Source of the DNA: Vanilla planifolia
Lineage: Eukaryota > Streptophyta > Magnoliopsida > Asparagales > Orchidaceae
Length of the DNA: 64,000 nt
Assembly: GCA_023846275.1 (NCBI GenBank)
Contig: CM043868.1
Coordinates: forward strand, 7,273,653-7,337,652
Direction: 5' to 3'
A model generated the notes under the pieces. That model saw only the letters and a list, made by a program, of their open reading frames with translations. It made no database searches and was not told the origin of the DNA. The number at the start of each line of letters is the position of its first letter. The first letter of the stretch is position 1. Shown here one piece after another: positions 36,840 to 49,602 of this stretch. The position numbers and the translations under genes were made by a program.

Positions 36840-38018
36840 ATATGTGTGAGTATTCAATGTTGTGAGAAATAAAAGAAAAAAATAAAAAGAAAATAAAGAG
36901 AAAGAATAAATAGCTATTTAAGCTTAGTGATCTAAAAGACCATGAGAAATAAAGAAATATGAATGTGAATATTTTCTCTATAATCTTACTTTATAGTTAT
37001 CGGATACGAGAAAGAAAAAAATCATACTTTATTATCATGGGTACAGAGAGAAAGAGCCACAGCATAGAAAATACCCCATCTTCATTAGCACATGATATTG
37101 GTAATATGGGGTGATAGCTCCATAATATATTAGAAAGGAAAATAATGCTCTACTATTGTGGGTACCACGGGATGGAGCCACGAAATGGTAGATGTTCTTA
37201 TCAGTGTAAGAAACATTGGCAATAAAGGGATAGTAGCTCTATGATAAATGATGATATAGTATTGTAGTTTAACTTGAGAAGCAAGGTTAACAGTAATATG
37301 AGGAAATCAAAGCCTAAATGAAAGAAGGAAAGAAAAAAAAGAATAATGAAATAAGAACATTTAAGGAATAAAGAACTAAAAATGAAATGAATATAAATAT
37401 GAAAAAAAGTAAATGATATGATATGATGTAAGAATTATATGATAATTATGTATATATATAGCATAATACATATGAGCATTCATGTAGTGATTTAGTATAT
37501 GCATATTTTTATATAGATTATCATACACTATTTAATCGTTACTCCTTATTATTGCTTACATATTTATATTTTTATATTATTTTTATGCTTGTAGTTTATA
37601 GTTTACCTACTAAGCATATTATGTTTATTTCTTACTTATATTATATGATATGATATAGACACCCATAAAGATGAGAGTTCCTAGAAGATAGTTTAAAATC
37701 TTGAGTGAGAAAAATTTTAATATATTCTATAAAACTTTATAAGAGATAAGTTATATATAAGGAATGGCTATATTTTTTATGGTTGATATATCAATACTAT
37801 TATTTCAATTTTTTCATTTTTATATCAAATTATGTGTATTATTTTTATTTAGTTGCTCTAGTAGTAATGACTTGTGGATTTTGATATTACTTCATCACCT
37901 TTACTTGCTTTTACTTTTATGTCATTTGCAATTGCTACTTGATCTTTTTAAATCTAGCAATTTCATATGTTTGAGTTTTTATCAAGTTCTAATTGGATTT
38001 GTGTTAGGCAGGGCATGA
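36840..38018 (+). repeat. R2 LTR-like modular repeat, copy b
   Basis: A-rich AAAAAGAAAATAAAGAG block; degenerate units with ATCATGGGTACAGAGAG and TTGTGGGTACCACGGGATGGAGCC (36950-37310); a second A-rich block; short (TA)n (37450); GAGCATTCATGTAGTGATT; then TTTACCTACTAAGCATATTATG (37600). It probably ends at about 38018 in GGGCATGACA, the form of a gypsy LTR 3' end. Confidence 0.55.
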
Positions 38019-38825
38019 CAATAAAAATCCTAAATAATGAATTTAAAATAAAAAGTCTTATATACAAAATTAATTATGAAATTTATCAAAAATATACCTA
38101 TGAAATTGTATCATTTGTATTCATATTCAAGGTTAAACATACGAAATACAAAAATTGTTGAAGTTATTGAGTAGCCAATAGGAAAAAGGAGAAACATTTA
38201 GCTTAAAAAATTTATCTAAGCAATAATAGGGTGAAAAGGTGACATGTTCTAAGAAATTCAACTAGATAAATAATTATTTAACTCTTTGACTATATGTAAC
38301 TTATTCGATAATGATAAAATTATTTTTAGTTTCAATAATGCTTTATAATACTTTTTCATTAAGTGATTTTAAATCATGTATCTCAAGATTATTAAATCAT
38401 GCTTTTTCTTCTTTTTTTTTTTCTACTAGACAAAGCTTAAACTTTCTTAGAGAAAAAATTGTGGAGTCTCTTTACTTGCTTTTAGAATGTAAAACCTAGG
38501 ATGTTGAGGCATTTGGAATAATAAACAAGGCTTTAAGTGTGTATGAATCTTAACTAAAATATTTTAAAGTAAATGTTAACATATCTTTTCACAACTAACA
38601 CAAATTAAGGAATGCATTCACTTGATGTTTTCATACTCAAAGAACTGCCTTTTTAAACCTTGAAAATGTTAATTTGCATTTACAAAACATGCTCATCATA
38701 TTTTAAATGCTAACTTTAAATTATGTAAAGAAGAATATAACATATGGTATGTGATATCCTAACATATGGTAGATTAGCTCCATATCTAGTATGTGGAAGC
38801 TTTTAAACAATACAAATGAAATTGT
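38019..38825. other. Gene-free AT-rich DNA
   Basis: No motif recognised. Short frames at 37967-38161 and 38311-38499 are chance-like. Confidence 0.35.
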
Positions 38826-41340
38826 TATAACAACCCCAACTTTTTCTTTGCATAAAATGGTATAAATCTTGAGATTTAGCTAATGTGATTGTAGATATAA
38901 TTGTTTTAAGAAAAATTAGTTCTCTAAAATATTACTTATATTTGAAGAAAATATTATTATTTTAATTATTTTGAAAAGTGTGTAATATTGTTAAATGAAA
39001 TAAAAAAAATATTTAAACATACCATTGAAAATAACTCATTAAGAGAAATCAACTTTTATCTAGTTTATAAGTTTTGAAATTTTAAATAATTGATTATACA
39101 CAAAAGTCATTTTGACAATTCTTAAAGACAAATCAATAATTTTGAAAACTTAGCACTGCTACCTTAGGAAAAAGTTGAATTTAGTATACTAGTTGAGAGA
39201 GGCAATTGGCTAGGGTGAGTTAATAAAGGAAAAGGAAGCTATGCTAATAGCACAAGGAAGCTTTGGAATAATAAAAGCAAGAGGAGAAGAAGTTGATACA
39301 ACGAGGAAGATCAAAGGAGAGCTATCATTATTTCTATAAAATAGAAGAATTAGAGATAAAGAGGAAATTCATATTTTTTTCAATTAGTTCTATGCAAAGT
39401 TTAGAAAGTTTTAACTTATTATTAGAATTAAAAATGTTTTGGTAATATTTAGTTCGAGTTTGGAAATGATTTGGAATGAAATTGAATGAGTTATGCAAGT
39501 TTCATTTCCATATAATACAAGAATGTATCACACATTAGGCTAAATGTGTGTCATGTTATGACTTAAGTCAGTGTAGAGAGAAAGATAATGTGAGGTCCAT
39601 TGAGTTGATATATGCTGTCTTAACTTATAAGTATTGTATGTTAGTTTCAACCTATAATATGTTGCTTATATGGCTATAAGAGTCAATTTTGCATGTAGTT
39701 TGTTGGAGGTAAGTATAATCAACTATGCTAAGTGTATGTATGGTGGAACAAATGTATAATATGTTATGTTAAAGGAATCTTACAATACTCTTTATGGGTA
39801 GGATGATAGTATATTGAGCTATAATACTATAATAAAGCCAACATGCAGCACGATAGTAACAAAATAAAGGAATATACAAAACGTCAGGCATAATGCATGT
39901 TATGTTAGTCTGTAGCAAGAAAGAAAATAATAAATGCGCCAATTTAAGTTAGATAATCATAGTGTATGGGTATAGAAAAATGATTATTTAGTTCCAAATG
40001 TGCATGCATTACATTTGTTAGAAATTTGAAGAAAAAAGAACTTTGGAAAAGTTATTTTATCATGATTTTAGATAAATAAATCTGATAATTATGATGTCAA
40101 TATAATAGTATATTAATTTATGATAATTCATACTTGAGATATTTCTCATATATTATTTAATATTTGTTTACTTTGATTCGTGCATGGTTATTTTGGTAAT
40201 CATTAGTATCATATTAACACACGGCTTTATATGTCATTAGAACATCTTCATTATTTGGTTTATATGAAAATGAATGTTTATATATAGAATCATGGGTATA
40301 AAATAAAATTTGATTATATATGTTAAAAAAGGAATAATATATTATCTTGATTTTGGTATGGCATACAAACAACTTTGTTTATAACTTATGAAATATAATT
40401 ATAGCAATAGAATTAGGATATAAGTAGGGAATGAACATGGATAGTCCAAGTACTTTGTGTGGGATAGCTACATATTGTTTTGAGGTCGTACATAGATTAG
40501 ACATTAGCTTGATGATTATGACATGATCTCTTTGGATAATAATTTGTATTTTATGTAGAGTAGGTATAGATCCAGAGGTCATACTTTTATATGGATGATA
40601 TGGTGTGTGTAAAATGTTAAGGTATTGATTTGGGACCTTATACATCTATATTTAATCAGATGTTGGCTTTATTTATTCCTATACATAGAGAACATTTAGA
40701 TATGAATATTGGATAGGATAAGATAATAACATAATGATAAAAAGGAGAAATAGAGCTTAAATAAATAAACTATAAAACTTTGATATAATTTAATAAATAT
40801 AAAAGGCATTATGCATACATTTCTAATTTTATATCATGGATATTAATTATTATATTAATTTCATAAATTGATCTTATTCTGGATCAGTAAATTATTATAT
40901 TTTGTTACCTTATTGATTTATTTATTATAATTATATAGTCTTAGTAGTATTTATGTCGCAGGTCATGTTTTTTACTTTACATCAAGATAAGGATTATGAT
41001 GAGATAGATGGTAATCATGCTTACAAGATGTACAAGTAGATTTGGATATGATAGTTATTCATTACTTTGGATTTTGGCACTATGTAGTACTCTGATGATA
41101 ATTTGTATAAGATTTTGACACTTCATTTTATGTGAAATGGTATGGCTTGCTTATTATATGGATCTTTTGGATTAAGTATTTTAAATAATGTAAAGTTTTT
41201 TTGTTTAATATATATATATTTACATATCATAGTATATGTATTTACATTATTTCTTTTATTATATGCTTAGTTAAAAATGGTTATTTATAAAACTTTTGTG
41301 AACTATAATAGTTTATTTCAATAAAAGTAATGGATATAGC
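38826..41340 (+). repeat. Possible 5' LTR of the 41-47 kb gypsy relic
   Basis: TGTTATAACAACCCCAACTT at 38826 has the form of a gypsy LTR start (TGTnACAnCCCC). Gag-like sequence begins about 2.6 kb later. There is no clean CA end or primer-binding site, so the extent is inferred. Confidence 0.3.
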
Positions 41341-41399
41341 TAAATTTAAAAATATAGATACGGGAGAAAAAGAACAACGAAGAGATACCCAAAACTGGT

Positions 41400-42430
41400 C
41401 AACCCAAACTTTGATTTTCTTATTAGAGTTAGTTGATTGAGCTTGTGGCCAAGCTATATGATCATAGATAGATAGAGTGGTGGATCAATTTTAGAGGTGC
41501 ATCCACTCTTTATATAGAAGAAGATCCTATGATAGCACAAAACTCATTGGAATGAATTGTAAGGAATTTTGTTGGTACATAATGTCAAGAAGACAAGAAA
41601 GTTGCTTTGGCAATGATGGTCCTTAAAGATTCAATAAGTTTGTGATAGAGTTCTAGGAAAAGGTTTAGTTTTATGGTAGATCTATTAGAGAAATATCTTG
41701 GGAAAATTCATTAAAGAATTTGAGAGAAGATTTGTTCTTGTGTTTGCTAGAATGAAAATGTGATATTAATAAAATTGTTTGATGTAAAAGGCAATGTTTG
41801 TCATAGCATATGAGCATAATCATAGTATTAGCTAGAAATGTTCCAAACTTGGTAATTCCAAAAGAATAAAGATGTTATATGTTTCAATGAGGGTTGTAGG
41901 ATTCTATTAGAGCAATATTGATAGTAGTGACAACTACCAACTATATTAAGTTGGTAGAGCATGCAAGAATGATAAACATGGAACAAGATGCTATGGAATC
42001 CAAAAGGGAGGTTTGAAAAAGAAAATTTAAATTACTAAGATTCAAAAGAGGATTCACAGTAAAGCAAGGTAGCTTTAGTGGTTTTAATAGTGGGAATTAT
42101 AGTAGAACTAGTTTCAACAAGTACATATAAGAAAAAGAAGTACTAGCTGATAAAATTTTGGATTAAGTGGGATTAGTAGTTGTATTAAATGTGGTTGGCA
42201 TAAAAAGTGATTTCATACTAAAATTAACAAGGTCATTAAGGTGTTTTGTTTGTTAAGAAATAGGACATATTACTAGAAATTATCCTAAAGTTATGGAATT
42301 AAAACCATCTAGTGTATTTATGGGTGTGCACAGAGGTGCATTCGCTAAAGACGAAGGAGTTGGTTCATGATTAGTAACAAGTGGTGTTAATGGAGATAGT
42401 ATAGGTAAGAGAGGAGATGTCTAGCATTGC
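41400..42430 (+). pseudogene. Ty3/gypsy gag remnant with zinc-knuckle relic
   Basis: Broken plus-strand frames. At 41960-42110 they read VEHARMINMEQDAMES, then a Ser/Gly/Phe/Asn-rich stretch. This matches the C-terminal half of plant gypsy gag. Two knuckle-like pieces follow at about 42178-42296: CIKCGW, then EIGHITRNYP, where a typical gag has CxxCGxxGHxxxxCP. Stops and missing cysteines show that it is dead. The frame is interrupted near 42440 by minus-strand repeat sequence and pol resumes at about 44880. Confidence 0.55.
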
Positions 42431-43767
42431 TTAGAATAAATCGTTAATACCTGATGAATTAAATTTATAATTTAAGTTTATTAGGTTAATCAAAATTCAT
42501 AATACAAAAAATGAGAACACAAGCTAATAAAAATTAGTAGGAGTGACAAAACATCATGATAATCTCTAATGCATCAGCACAAAAATAATAATAAATAATA
42601 AACTACTATTATATAGCATGAAAAATCTAAAAACTAGTGTTGATATAGAACTTTGAAAATAAAATATAAATGTCCTCACAAACATACAATATTACTCACA
42701 TTCATAAAATATAACAGGTTCTTACTCATGGTCCCATATAATCATTTAAGAACCCTTAACTATATCAATATTAGCATCAAGCCTTATAATGTATGTGAGA
42801 AATTAGTATAATATGCTTAATAGACAAACCATTAGCTATGTGCAATAAAATCATATAAAAAACAAAGTAATGTAGCTAAATAATAAAATAATAAATAAAA
42901 GAAGACATGACAATTTGTAAAGAGGAGCATTCTATTAATACATATATGGTCATAGACATATATCTTTAGCGCATATTCATCATTACTTTTCATTTTTTCA
43001 TATTCAATTCCATTTTTATTTTTTTAGTTCTTTGTCTTTTCATATATTCATTCTTTTCTCAATCCAAACTATTTCATCCCTTATCCTAGTTTTTAGGAGT
43101 TCTATATCATATCTCATCACTATATTCTCAACATTTAGACATGTTGAGATCCTATCTCTAAGCATCCATGATACTCAAAAGTAAAGCATGACATCTCAAT
43201 ATCGTTAGTCTCATCTCCTAATGCCAATTTTTTTGTACTAGTTGAGAATGAGGCTTTGGACATGTTAGACTCCCATCTTTGACTGCCACAACAACCTAAA
43301 ATGAAGCATCTCTTAATACCAACAACCTATGCTGACAAGGAAGTCGTGCTTAGACATATTAGAGTCTTATTTTTTGAGTTCCCACAATACCTATAAGTAA
43401 AGTATCTCATCTCATTATCACTAGTGTTGACCCATAATGCCAACATCTTATATTGAAGGATAACAAGAAATTTAGACATGCTAAAGCCTCATCTCTTAGT
43501 GCTCACGACTCTCAGAAATTAAATATCTCAGCTCATCATCACTAGTCAATGACCTTTGACTTGCAATAGCCCCATATTAGAGTACCATAATATTATGAAT
43601 GATATGTCATAAATATCATTTCTATTAAGTCATTATTAGATAAGATCATTCTTTTTCTCTGGTTATAATAGCTTCATTTTATTTCATTTTATTTTATTTT
43701 TTATCTTATCATATGTTCTAACTTATAACATCATATCACTTAAATATATATCTGTATTTATATACAT

Positions 43768-43850
43768 GAATATATATATATATATACATATATAAGTATT
43801 TATGTATATATATACATATATAAGTATCTATGTATATATATACATCATTA
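43768..43850. repeat. (TA)n-derived 28-bp tandem repeat
   Basis: TATA runs separated by ACATATATAAGTAT(T/C)TATGT. The AAGTAT word repeats at 43794 and 43822, a 28-bp period. Confidence 0.75.
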
Positions 43851-44286
43851 GTCATAATAAGCTATAATAGAATTAGAAAGTATGTAAGAGATATTATGTC
43901 ATGCATGTAAATTCCTACATCATCATACATTTCATGATAAAAGGATTTTTTTAACAATCTCACTTATATCATAGTTAATTAGTTTTTCTATCTAACAACT
44001 TTGAGAAGCCACTTAAATGAATGTTTTCTTCACTTTAACAATTATCTTTATTTTTTGCATACTTTAGATTAACTCTTTTTCAACAACAAACTAATTTCTA
44101 TTAAGAAAGAACTTTCAAAACTTATATTATCAAACTACTCTCTTTCATATTTCTATCTTCATATTATATAGTATGATTTCCCCTCTTGTCCTATATGTTC
44201 AGGGTCTTACTAAGGTTAGAACACTACATTATACTAATCATACATATTCGATCTTCCTATTATATAAGTATAATCGATGATAGTCA

Positions 44287-44760
44287 CTCGATCATATTAG
44301 AGATTGGATAGACAATCTATATTAATCTTGTTTATCAGCTCATTGTATTAGTCTGATTCTCATTTCATGTTTATAAAATTTACACCTAATTCATATTTCT
44401 ACTTTTACATCATATATTATGATTGCTTAAATCATATTATACAATCCATACCTTATGTTGTTTAGACATTAAATCTTACAACTAATATATGTTAAATAGT
44501 TTTGAAACTAATCTTACATGTTTGGTCTTTATTTCTTATAGTATGATCATAATAGTGACATGATCAACCAATAGATTGATTAGGTGAAACATCTCTTAAC
44601 ATATTATACTAGTCTGATCTTATCGTATTATTATGATTTATTATCAATGATCTTTGTTAACCATACACTCATCGTGTTTGTTTAATTCAAAAAACATACT
44701 AGTATAATGACATATACGTTATATGAAACTTGTCCAACAACTTACCATTTTAGTTCAATT
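44287..44760 (-). repeat. Inverted-repeat arm A
   Basis: Its reverse complement matches 47597-48079 with about 16 substitutions and two small indels by eye, i.e. roughly 95%. That is far closer than any other dispersed pair in the window. Confidence 0.85.
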
Positions 44761-44879
44761 CACCTTTCATATTTGTATGATTTGTATCATATATCTTATC
44801 ATATAGAGGATTTTAAAGATGTTCTATGACAACTCTTCCAAATCACTAGGAGTTAACATACCTTAGTTAGGTTCAAATA

Positions 44880-46773
44880 TCAATTGTAGATTTTGTTGCC
44901 TAACACATATGCCTGATTAAATGTGTTTTTGAGCTGGTGATAGTAGAGGGACATCAATGTGAGCTATTCATGGAGGAACTCAGATCTTCTTTTTAGAGAA
45001 ATTTGGTGGTGACTCATTTCATTTTATACCAAGAATTGGTTGAGGCATCCAATGTAATCACTAGTATGTTTTTTCTAGTAATACTAGATTTATAATCCTC
45101 TTTGACATTAGTTCATTTTGCTCTTTCATTATTGAGTTTACATGAGAGAGAAATGAAGGTAACAATAATCAGCTATAGTCACCAGTGATGATGAAATATC
45201 CTTATGGAGTTGAGTTCCTTGTTAGATGTGTAGGTCATGGTTATATAGATATTCTCAACATTGGTCTTAAGGTTAACATCATTATATATTTATCATTGAG
45301 TTATTATTATCTTAGGAATGAACTAGATGACTTAGCATGGTGTGATGTTTGATTGCTGGGAAAAGAAGGTCTAGATTAAAGGTCCCAATAAGTTGACTTA
45401 GTTTATTTTGGAAATAATAGACAGATAACTATGATATTAATATTACAGGCTATAAAGTTGGACTATAGGGTCTATTTTCTTGGGTTTTTTCTTTTGTAGC
45501 TAACTTATAGAAGGAGATTCCAACTCTATGAGATACCCTGATTATGTTATGCTAGATAATCTTAATATTTTATTAAATGAATTGCCAAGATTGGCCTAGC
45601 ATGTGAGCTTGAGTTTTCCATAGATTTGGAGCATGAAGCTGCATGTTGTGCATTATGATGGAGACAATTAGACTTAAGCAAACTATGTTAAAATCAAGAA
45701 GTTGTTATGGACTTTGTTTTAGGTCTACGAAAGACTAAACATAGTTATGATATGATTTGGTTGGTGGTAGATCGATTGACTAAATTAGATCAATTTTTCA
45801 CAGTGAGAAAAATGAATTCAATAGGTAAATTGGTTAAGTTATATGCTTAATAGACAATGCAACAACATGGAGTACCTAAAGCAATTATTTTTTATTGAGA
45901 TGCAATGTTTACTTCTTAATTTTAGAGCCATGTACATCATGCCTTGGTTACAAATTTGAAATTTAGTACTGCCTACCATCTCTAGATTGTTGATGAATTT
46001 GAAATAATTATTCAAACCTTGGAGGATCTCTTGAGGCTAATTGTACAATCCCTTACCTCATATATTGGTTCAAACAATTATCATTGATAGAATTTGTATA
46101 TAATAATAACTATCAATCAGCTATTGATATGGCATCATACAAGACCCCTTATGGTTGATATGATAGGCTCCTTTATGTTGAGTAGATGGTGCAACAAAGT
46201 GGATGTTTGGACCTCAGATTATTGATCAAACTACAAAAGAGATGCATATGTTATGTGAAAGGCTACAAATGGTGCAAGATCGTCAAAGGCAATATTTTGA
46301 TAGTAAACATAGGCCTACCAATTTCAATATTAGTGATAACGTATTTCTTAAAGTTAGTTTGATGTGTGGATTATTTAGGTTTGGGTAAGCCTCCAAATGA
46401 CAGCCTAAATACATTATCATGTTATAGAAACATTTGGTTAAGCAGCTTATAGACTAAAGTTACAAAGGGTTTGGTAAGAATACACAATTTTTCGTGTTCA
46501 ATTTAAAGAAATACAATCAAGACCTATCATACATTCTTTAAAGGGAGCATAAGGATCTTTCGTAACAACCAGATGCTTCATACAAAAAGAAACCAGTGCA
46601 TATTCTAATGATTGGAGCCAAGTAACTAAGAAATTGGAAATTGTTTATGGTTAAGGTCCTCTGAAGTTATCAAGAAGAATGTGGAGGTACATGAATGTTG
46701 AGACTAAAATACGTTGCAAATGGCTATAAATGTTTTCCAAATTTTGAGGGCAAAATCCATTAAATGAGTAAAA
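44880..46773 (+). pseudogene. Ty3/gypsy pol relic: protease and integrase, reverse transcriptase missing
   Basis: The plus strand in broken frames gives a protease-like region at about 45000-45350, with wording of the (D)SGATHSFIS-type domain and the following PYGVEFLV stretch. Integrase follows at 45690-46160: MDFVLGLRKTK, VVDRLTK, QHGVPKAII, TLEDLLRLIVQS and EFVYNNNYQS. Its C-terminal part is at 46203-46390 (61-residue frame with QDRQRQYFDSKHRP and FLKVS). Tail pieces continue to FPNFEG near 46730. Only ~0.3 kb separates protease from integrase wording. A normal element needs more than 1 kb there for reverse transcriptase and RNase H, so these are deleted. The many stops make it inactive. 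Confidence 0.65.
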
Positions 46774-47326
46774 TGTTTCTCCTAAATTTTTTCAAAGTTA
46801 TTATAAAATTATTTGATTAAGAAATTTTTATGTTGTGAATTAAAATTTACGGTTTGAATTTTGTTATAAAATTTGAATTTTTAATTATGAAATTTGAATT
46901 AGAAATATAGTTAAATGGCAAGATCTAAGTTGCAACACATAAATCTTGATTTGACTTAATGCTTAAAAAATAAGCTTATGATTTTATTTATATTATTATT
47001 TTTATCCCTTATTCTCATTATTATTTAATGCATGAAAAGATATAAATAAAGTTCTTAAAAATTAAGAGTAGTGGTTGAGGATAAGAGGATTAAAAGGAAA
47101 AGATAAAATATGTGATACATTTATGAATATTTAAGAGAAAATAAATATATGAATAATAAAAATAATAAATGAATATATCTATTAGCTAAATATTTTCTTA
47201 AATTCCTAGTTTCTAGGATTTAGATTTGGCAAGCCATAACAATATGGATTGAGTGTTGGATTAAGTACTTAAGTTGTGGTTGCAACAAAACAAAACCAAT
47301 TTATCTTAAGTTAATACCTTGGTTTA
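46774..47326 (+). repeat. Possible start of the gypsy 3' LTR
   Basis: After GAGGGCAAAATCC (the GAGGACGAAAT signature that ends many gypsy pol regions) comes TGTTTCTCCTAAATTTTTTC. This resembles the candidate 5' LTR start at 38826. The rest is AT-rich and not matched in detail. Confidence 0.3.
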
Positions 47327-47596
47327 ATGAGGTGTGTCCATGACTACATAAACTCTTATGATGTGCTTTTAAGGGTTTTAGAAAACCTAGCCCAAAAAAG
47401 GACTTTGAAGAGCCTAATTAAGAGCATACCAAGGATAAATATCAAGGCAACTTATGAGGAAGAACAAGGTGGAAGGCTCAAGCTTGTAAACAAAATCTTA
47501 TCTAGGTTTAATGCATCAACTCAAGGGTCATCCTACCTAGAAACAACCATGCAAAGGACTTCTCCTTAATTAATCTTGTTTATCAGCTCATTAAGT
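47327..47596. other. Foldback segment with an unassigned 80-residue frame
   Basis: An open frame (47327-47569, plus) encodes a basic, family-less sequence. 47494-47563 is the reverse complement of 48077-48147 and again of the tandem copy ~188 bp further on. 47569-47592 is the reverse complement of about 48022-48045. The frame therefore runs into duplicated inverted DNA, and I do not call it a gene. Confidence 0.5.
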
Positions 47597-48079
47597 TGTT
47601 GAACTAAAATGGTAAGTTGTTTGAAAAAGACAAGTTTCATATAAAGTATATGTCATTATACTAGTATGTTTTTTGGATTAAACAAACACGATGAGTGTAT
47701 GGTTAACAAAGATCACTGATAATATATCATAATAATACGATAATAAGATCAAACTAGTATAATATGTTTAGAGATGTTTCACCTAATCAATCTATTGTGT
47801 GATCATGTCACTATTATGATCATACTATAGGAAATAAAGACCAAACATGTAAGATTAGTTTCAAAACTATTTAACATATATTAGTTGTAAGATTTAATGT
47901 CTAATCAACATAAGGTATGGATTGTATAATATGATTTAAGCAATCATAATGTACGATGTAAAAGTAGAAATATGAATAAGGTGTAAATTGTATAAACATG
48001 AAATGAGAATTAGACTAATACAATGAGCTGATAAACAAGATTAATATAGATTGTCTATCCAATCTCTAGTATGATCGAG
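47597..48079 (+). repeat. Inverted-repeat arm B
   Basis: Plus-strand partner of 44287-44760. Differences include a 6-bp insertion (TTTGAAAAAGAC) and a 3-bp insertion (GATAATAAG). The two arms are 2.8 kb apart and enclose the gypsy protease/integrase relic. Confidence 0.85.
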
Positions 48080-48391
48080 AAGTCCTTTGCATGGTTGTTT
48101 CTAGGTATGATGACCCTTGAGTTCATGCATTAGACCTAGATAAGATTCTAAGAAAGAAAAAAAATAATTACTTTTCTAAACACATGTGAAACCTTGGAGA
48201 AATTAATACAATGAGCTGATAAACAAGATTAATATAGATTGTCTATCCAATCTCTAGTATGATCGAGAAGTCCTTTGCATGGTTGTTTCTAGGTATGATG
48301 ACCCTTGAGTTCATGCATTAGACCTAGATAAGATTCTAAGAAAGAAAAAAAATAATTACTTTTCTAAACACATGTGAAACCTTGGAGAAAT
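48016..48391 (+). repeat. Perfect 188-bp tandem duplication
   Basis: Unit 1 (48016-48203) and unit 2 (48204-48391) look identical base for base, including an internal run of eight A. The unit contains the last ~60 bp of arm B plus the inverted partner of 47494-47563. Confidence 0.92.
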
Positions 48392-49602
48392 TAATAACAA
48401 GACATTCCTCTCCATGACTTTTGATTTTTCTTGATAGATTTCCTTCTACACAAGCTTGTGTTGGATTTATATGTGAATCCATGATGTTTTGTTATGTTGT
48501 ATGTTTGATTTTGATTATAAATATATGTGAAATATGAATGTAGGATAATAAATTGATGATTTAAAATACCCTTTAATTGAGACATTTTTATATGGATTAA
48601 GTTGAATACCTTGTTGAATTTTATTCCTTGTTGGTTAATAAAACATGGAGTATCATGATAATTATTAGAAACATTTTGGCAAACCATAGGGGTGCAATTT
48701 TTGTTGTAATAAACCTTCATGGACTAAAAAAAAGATATTCTTGTCTTCTTATCATGTCGCTAAAGTTTAATATCCCTCATAAAATCTTAATTTGTTCCAT
48801 GAAAAATGGATGCATGATTATGTAAATTATGTGCAATGTTTATTACTTGTTTATTCAAGAGTTCATAAAATGACGAGCTTCGTATTGAGTAAAATCGAGA
48901 CTTATGCTATGCTTCTTTTATGAATCTAATTGTTTAAAGTATAATTTTTTTGTGAGACATTAAAGTTATGTTTGAAAATCTCCACAAGTTCTTTGATAGT
49001 ATGACATGGCAAAGATGTGTACATAATATCAAATCATGGAGAAAAATAATATGGAAAGCCAGGTGACTAAAGAAATTTTTATTTTGCATTTAAAAGTTAT
49101 TTATCATTTCTTTCTTGTGCAATTTTGCTAAAGGAATCATGCAAAAAAAACATGTGTAATAACAAAGCCGTCATTGTAAAATAAATCCTATGATCACATG
49201 CTTGCATGTTTAGCCTTACTTATAAATATATGTGAAAGATGGACTTAAAATATTTATTTTTTGATACAAAACACTTCTTACCTATGACATAAACATATGT
49301 AATAGATTTAAAAGTATGATAATTATTGTGCTTTGTTGATAATCTAAACATATATGCAATATGCATGATTTAACCTAATAATGTTGTAAAATTATTAAAC
49401 TATAGAAGATAAAATTTTAATGTATATGAAACTCATAATTAATATATGTTAGCTTTATATTCTTATCTTTTCTTTATTGTAAATTAAACTCCAAGGTTGC
49501 ATGTAAATATTTTTTCAAATAATAACTCATAAGAAGTATAAAATCTTGGCTAAGTAGAGAGATACAGGCAATATCAGTTCATGACATAATATAAATGTGA
49601 TG
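48392..49602. other. Gene-free AT-rich DNA
   Basis: Overlapping short frames on both strands at 48391-48825 show no motif. Nothing else is seen. Confidence 0.35.

Larger units (their letters stand above)
42440..44870 (-). repeat. R2 copy c, inserted in reverse inside the gypsy relic
   Basis: Read on the minus strand: TCTATTAAGCATATTATAC (about 42810) matches the CTACTAAGCATATTATG module. Degenerate units with GAGATGAGGCTTTAGCATG-type wording fill 43100-43600. An A-rich block lies at 43680-43740 and a (TA)n block at 43770-43850. The module order is that of the other R2 copies. The part from 43.9 to 44.87 kb is probably the 5' portion of the same repeat. GTTAATACC (42443) and GTTAACATACC (44853) at the edges could be a decayed target duplication. 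Confidence 0.5.
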
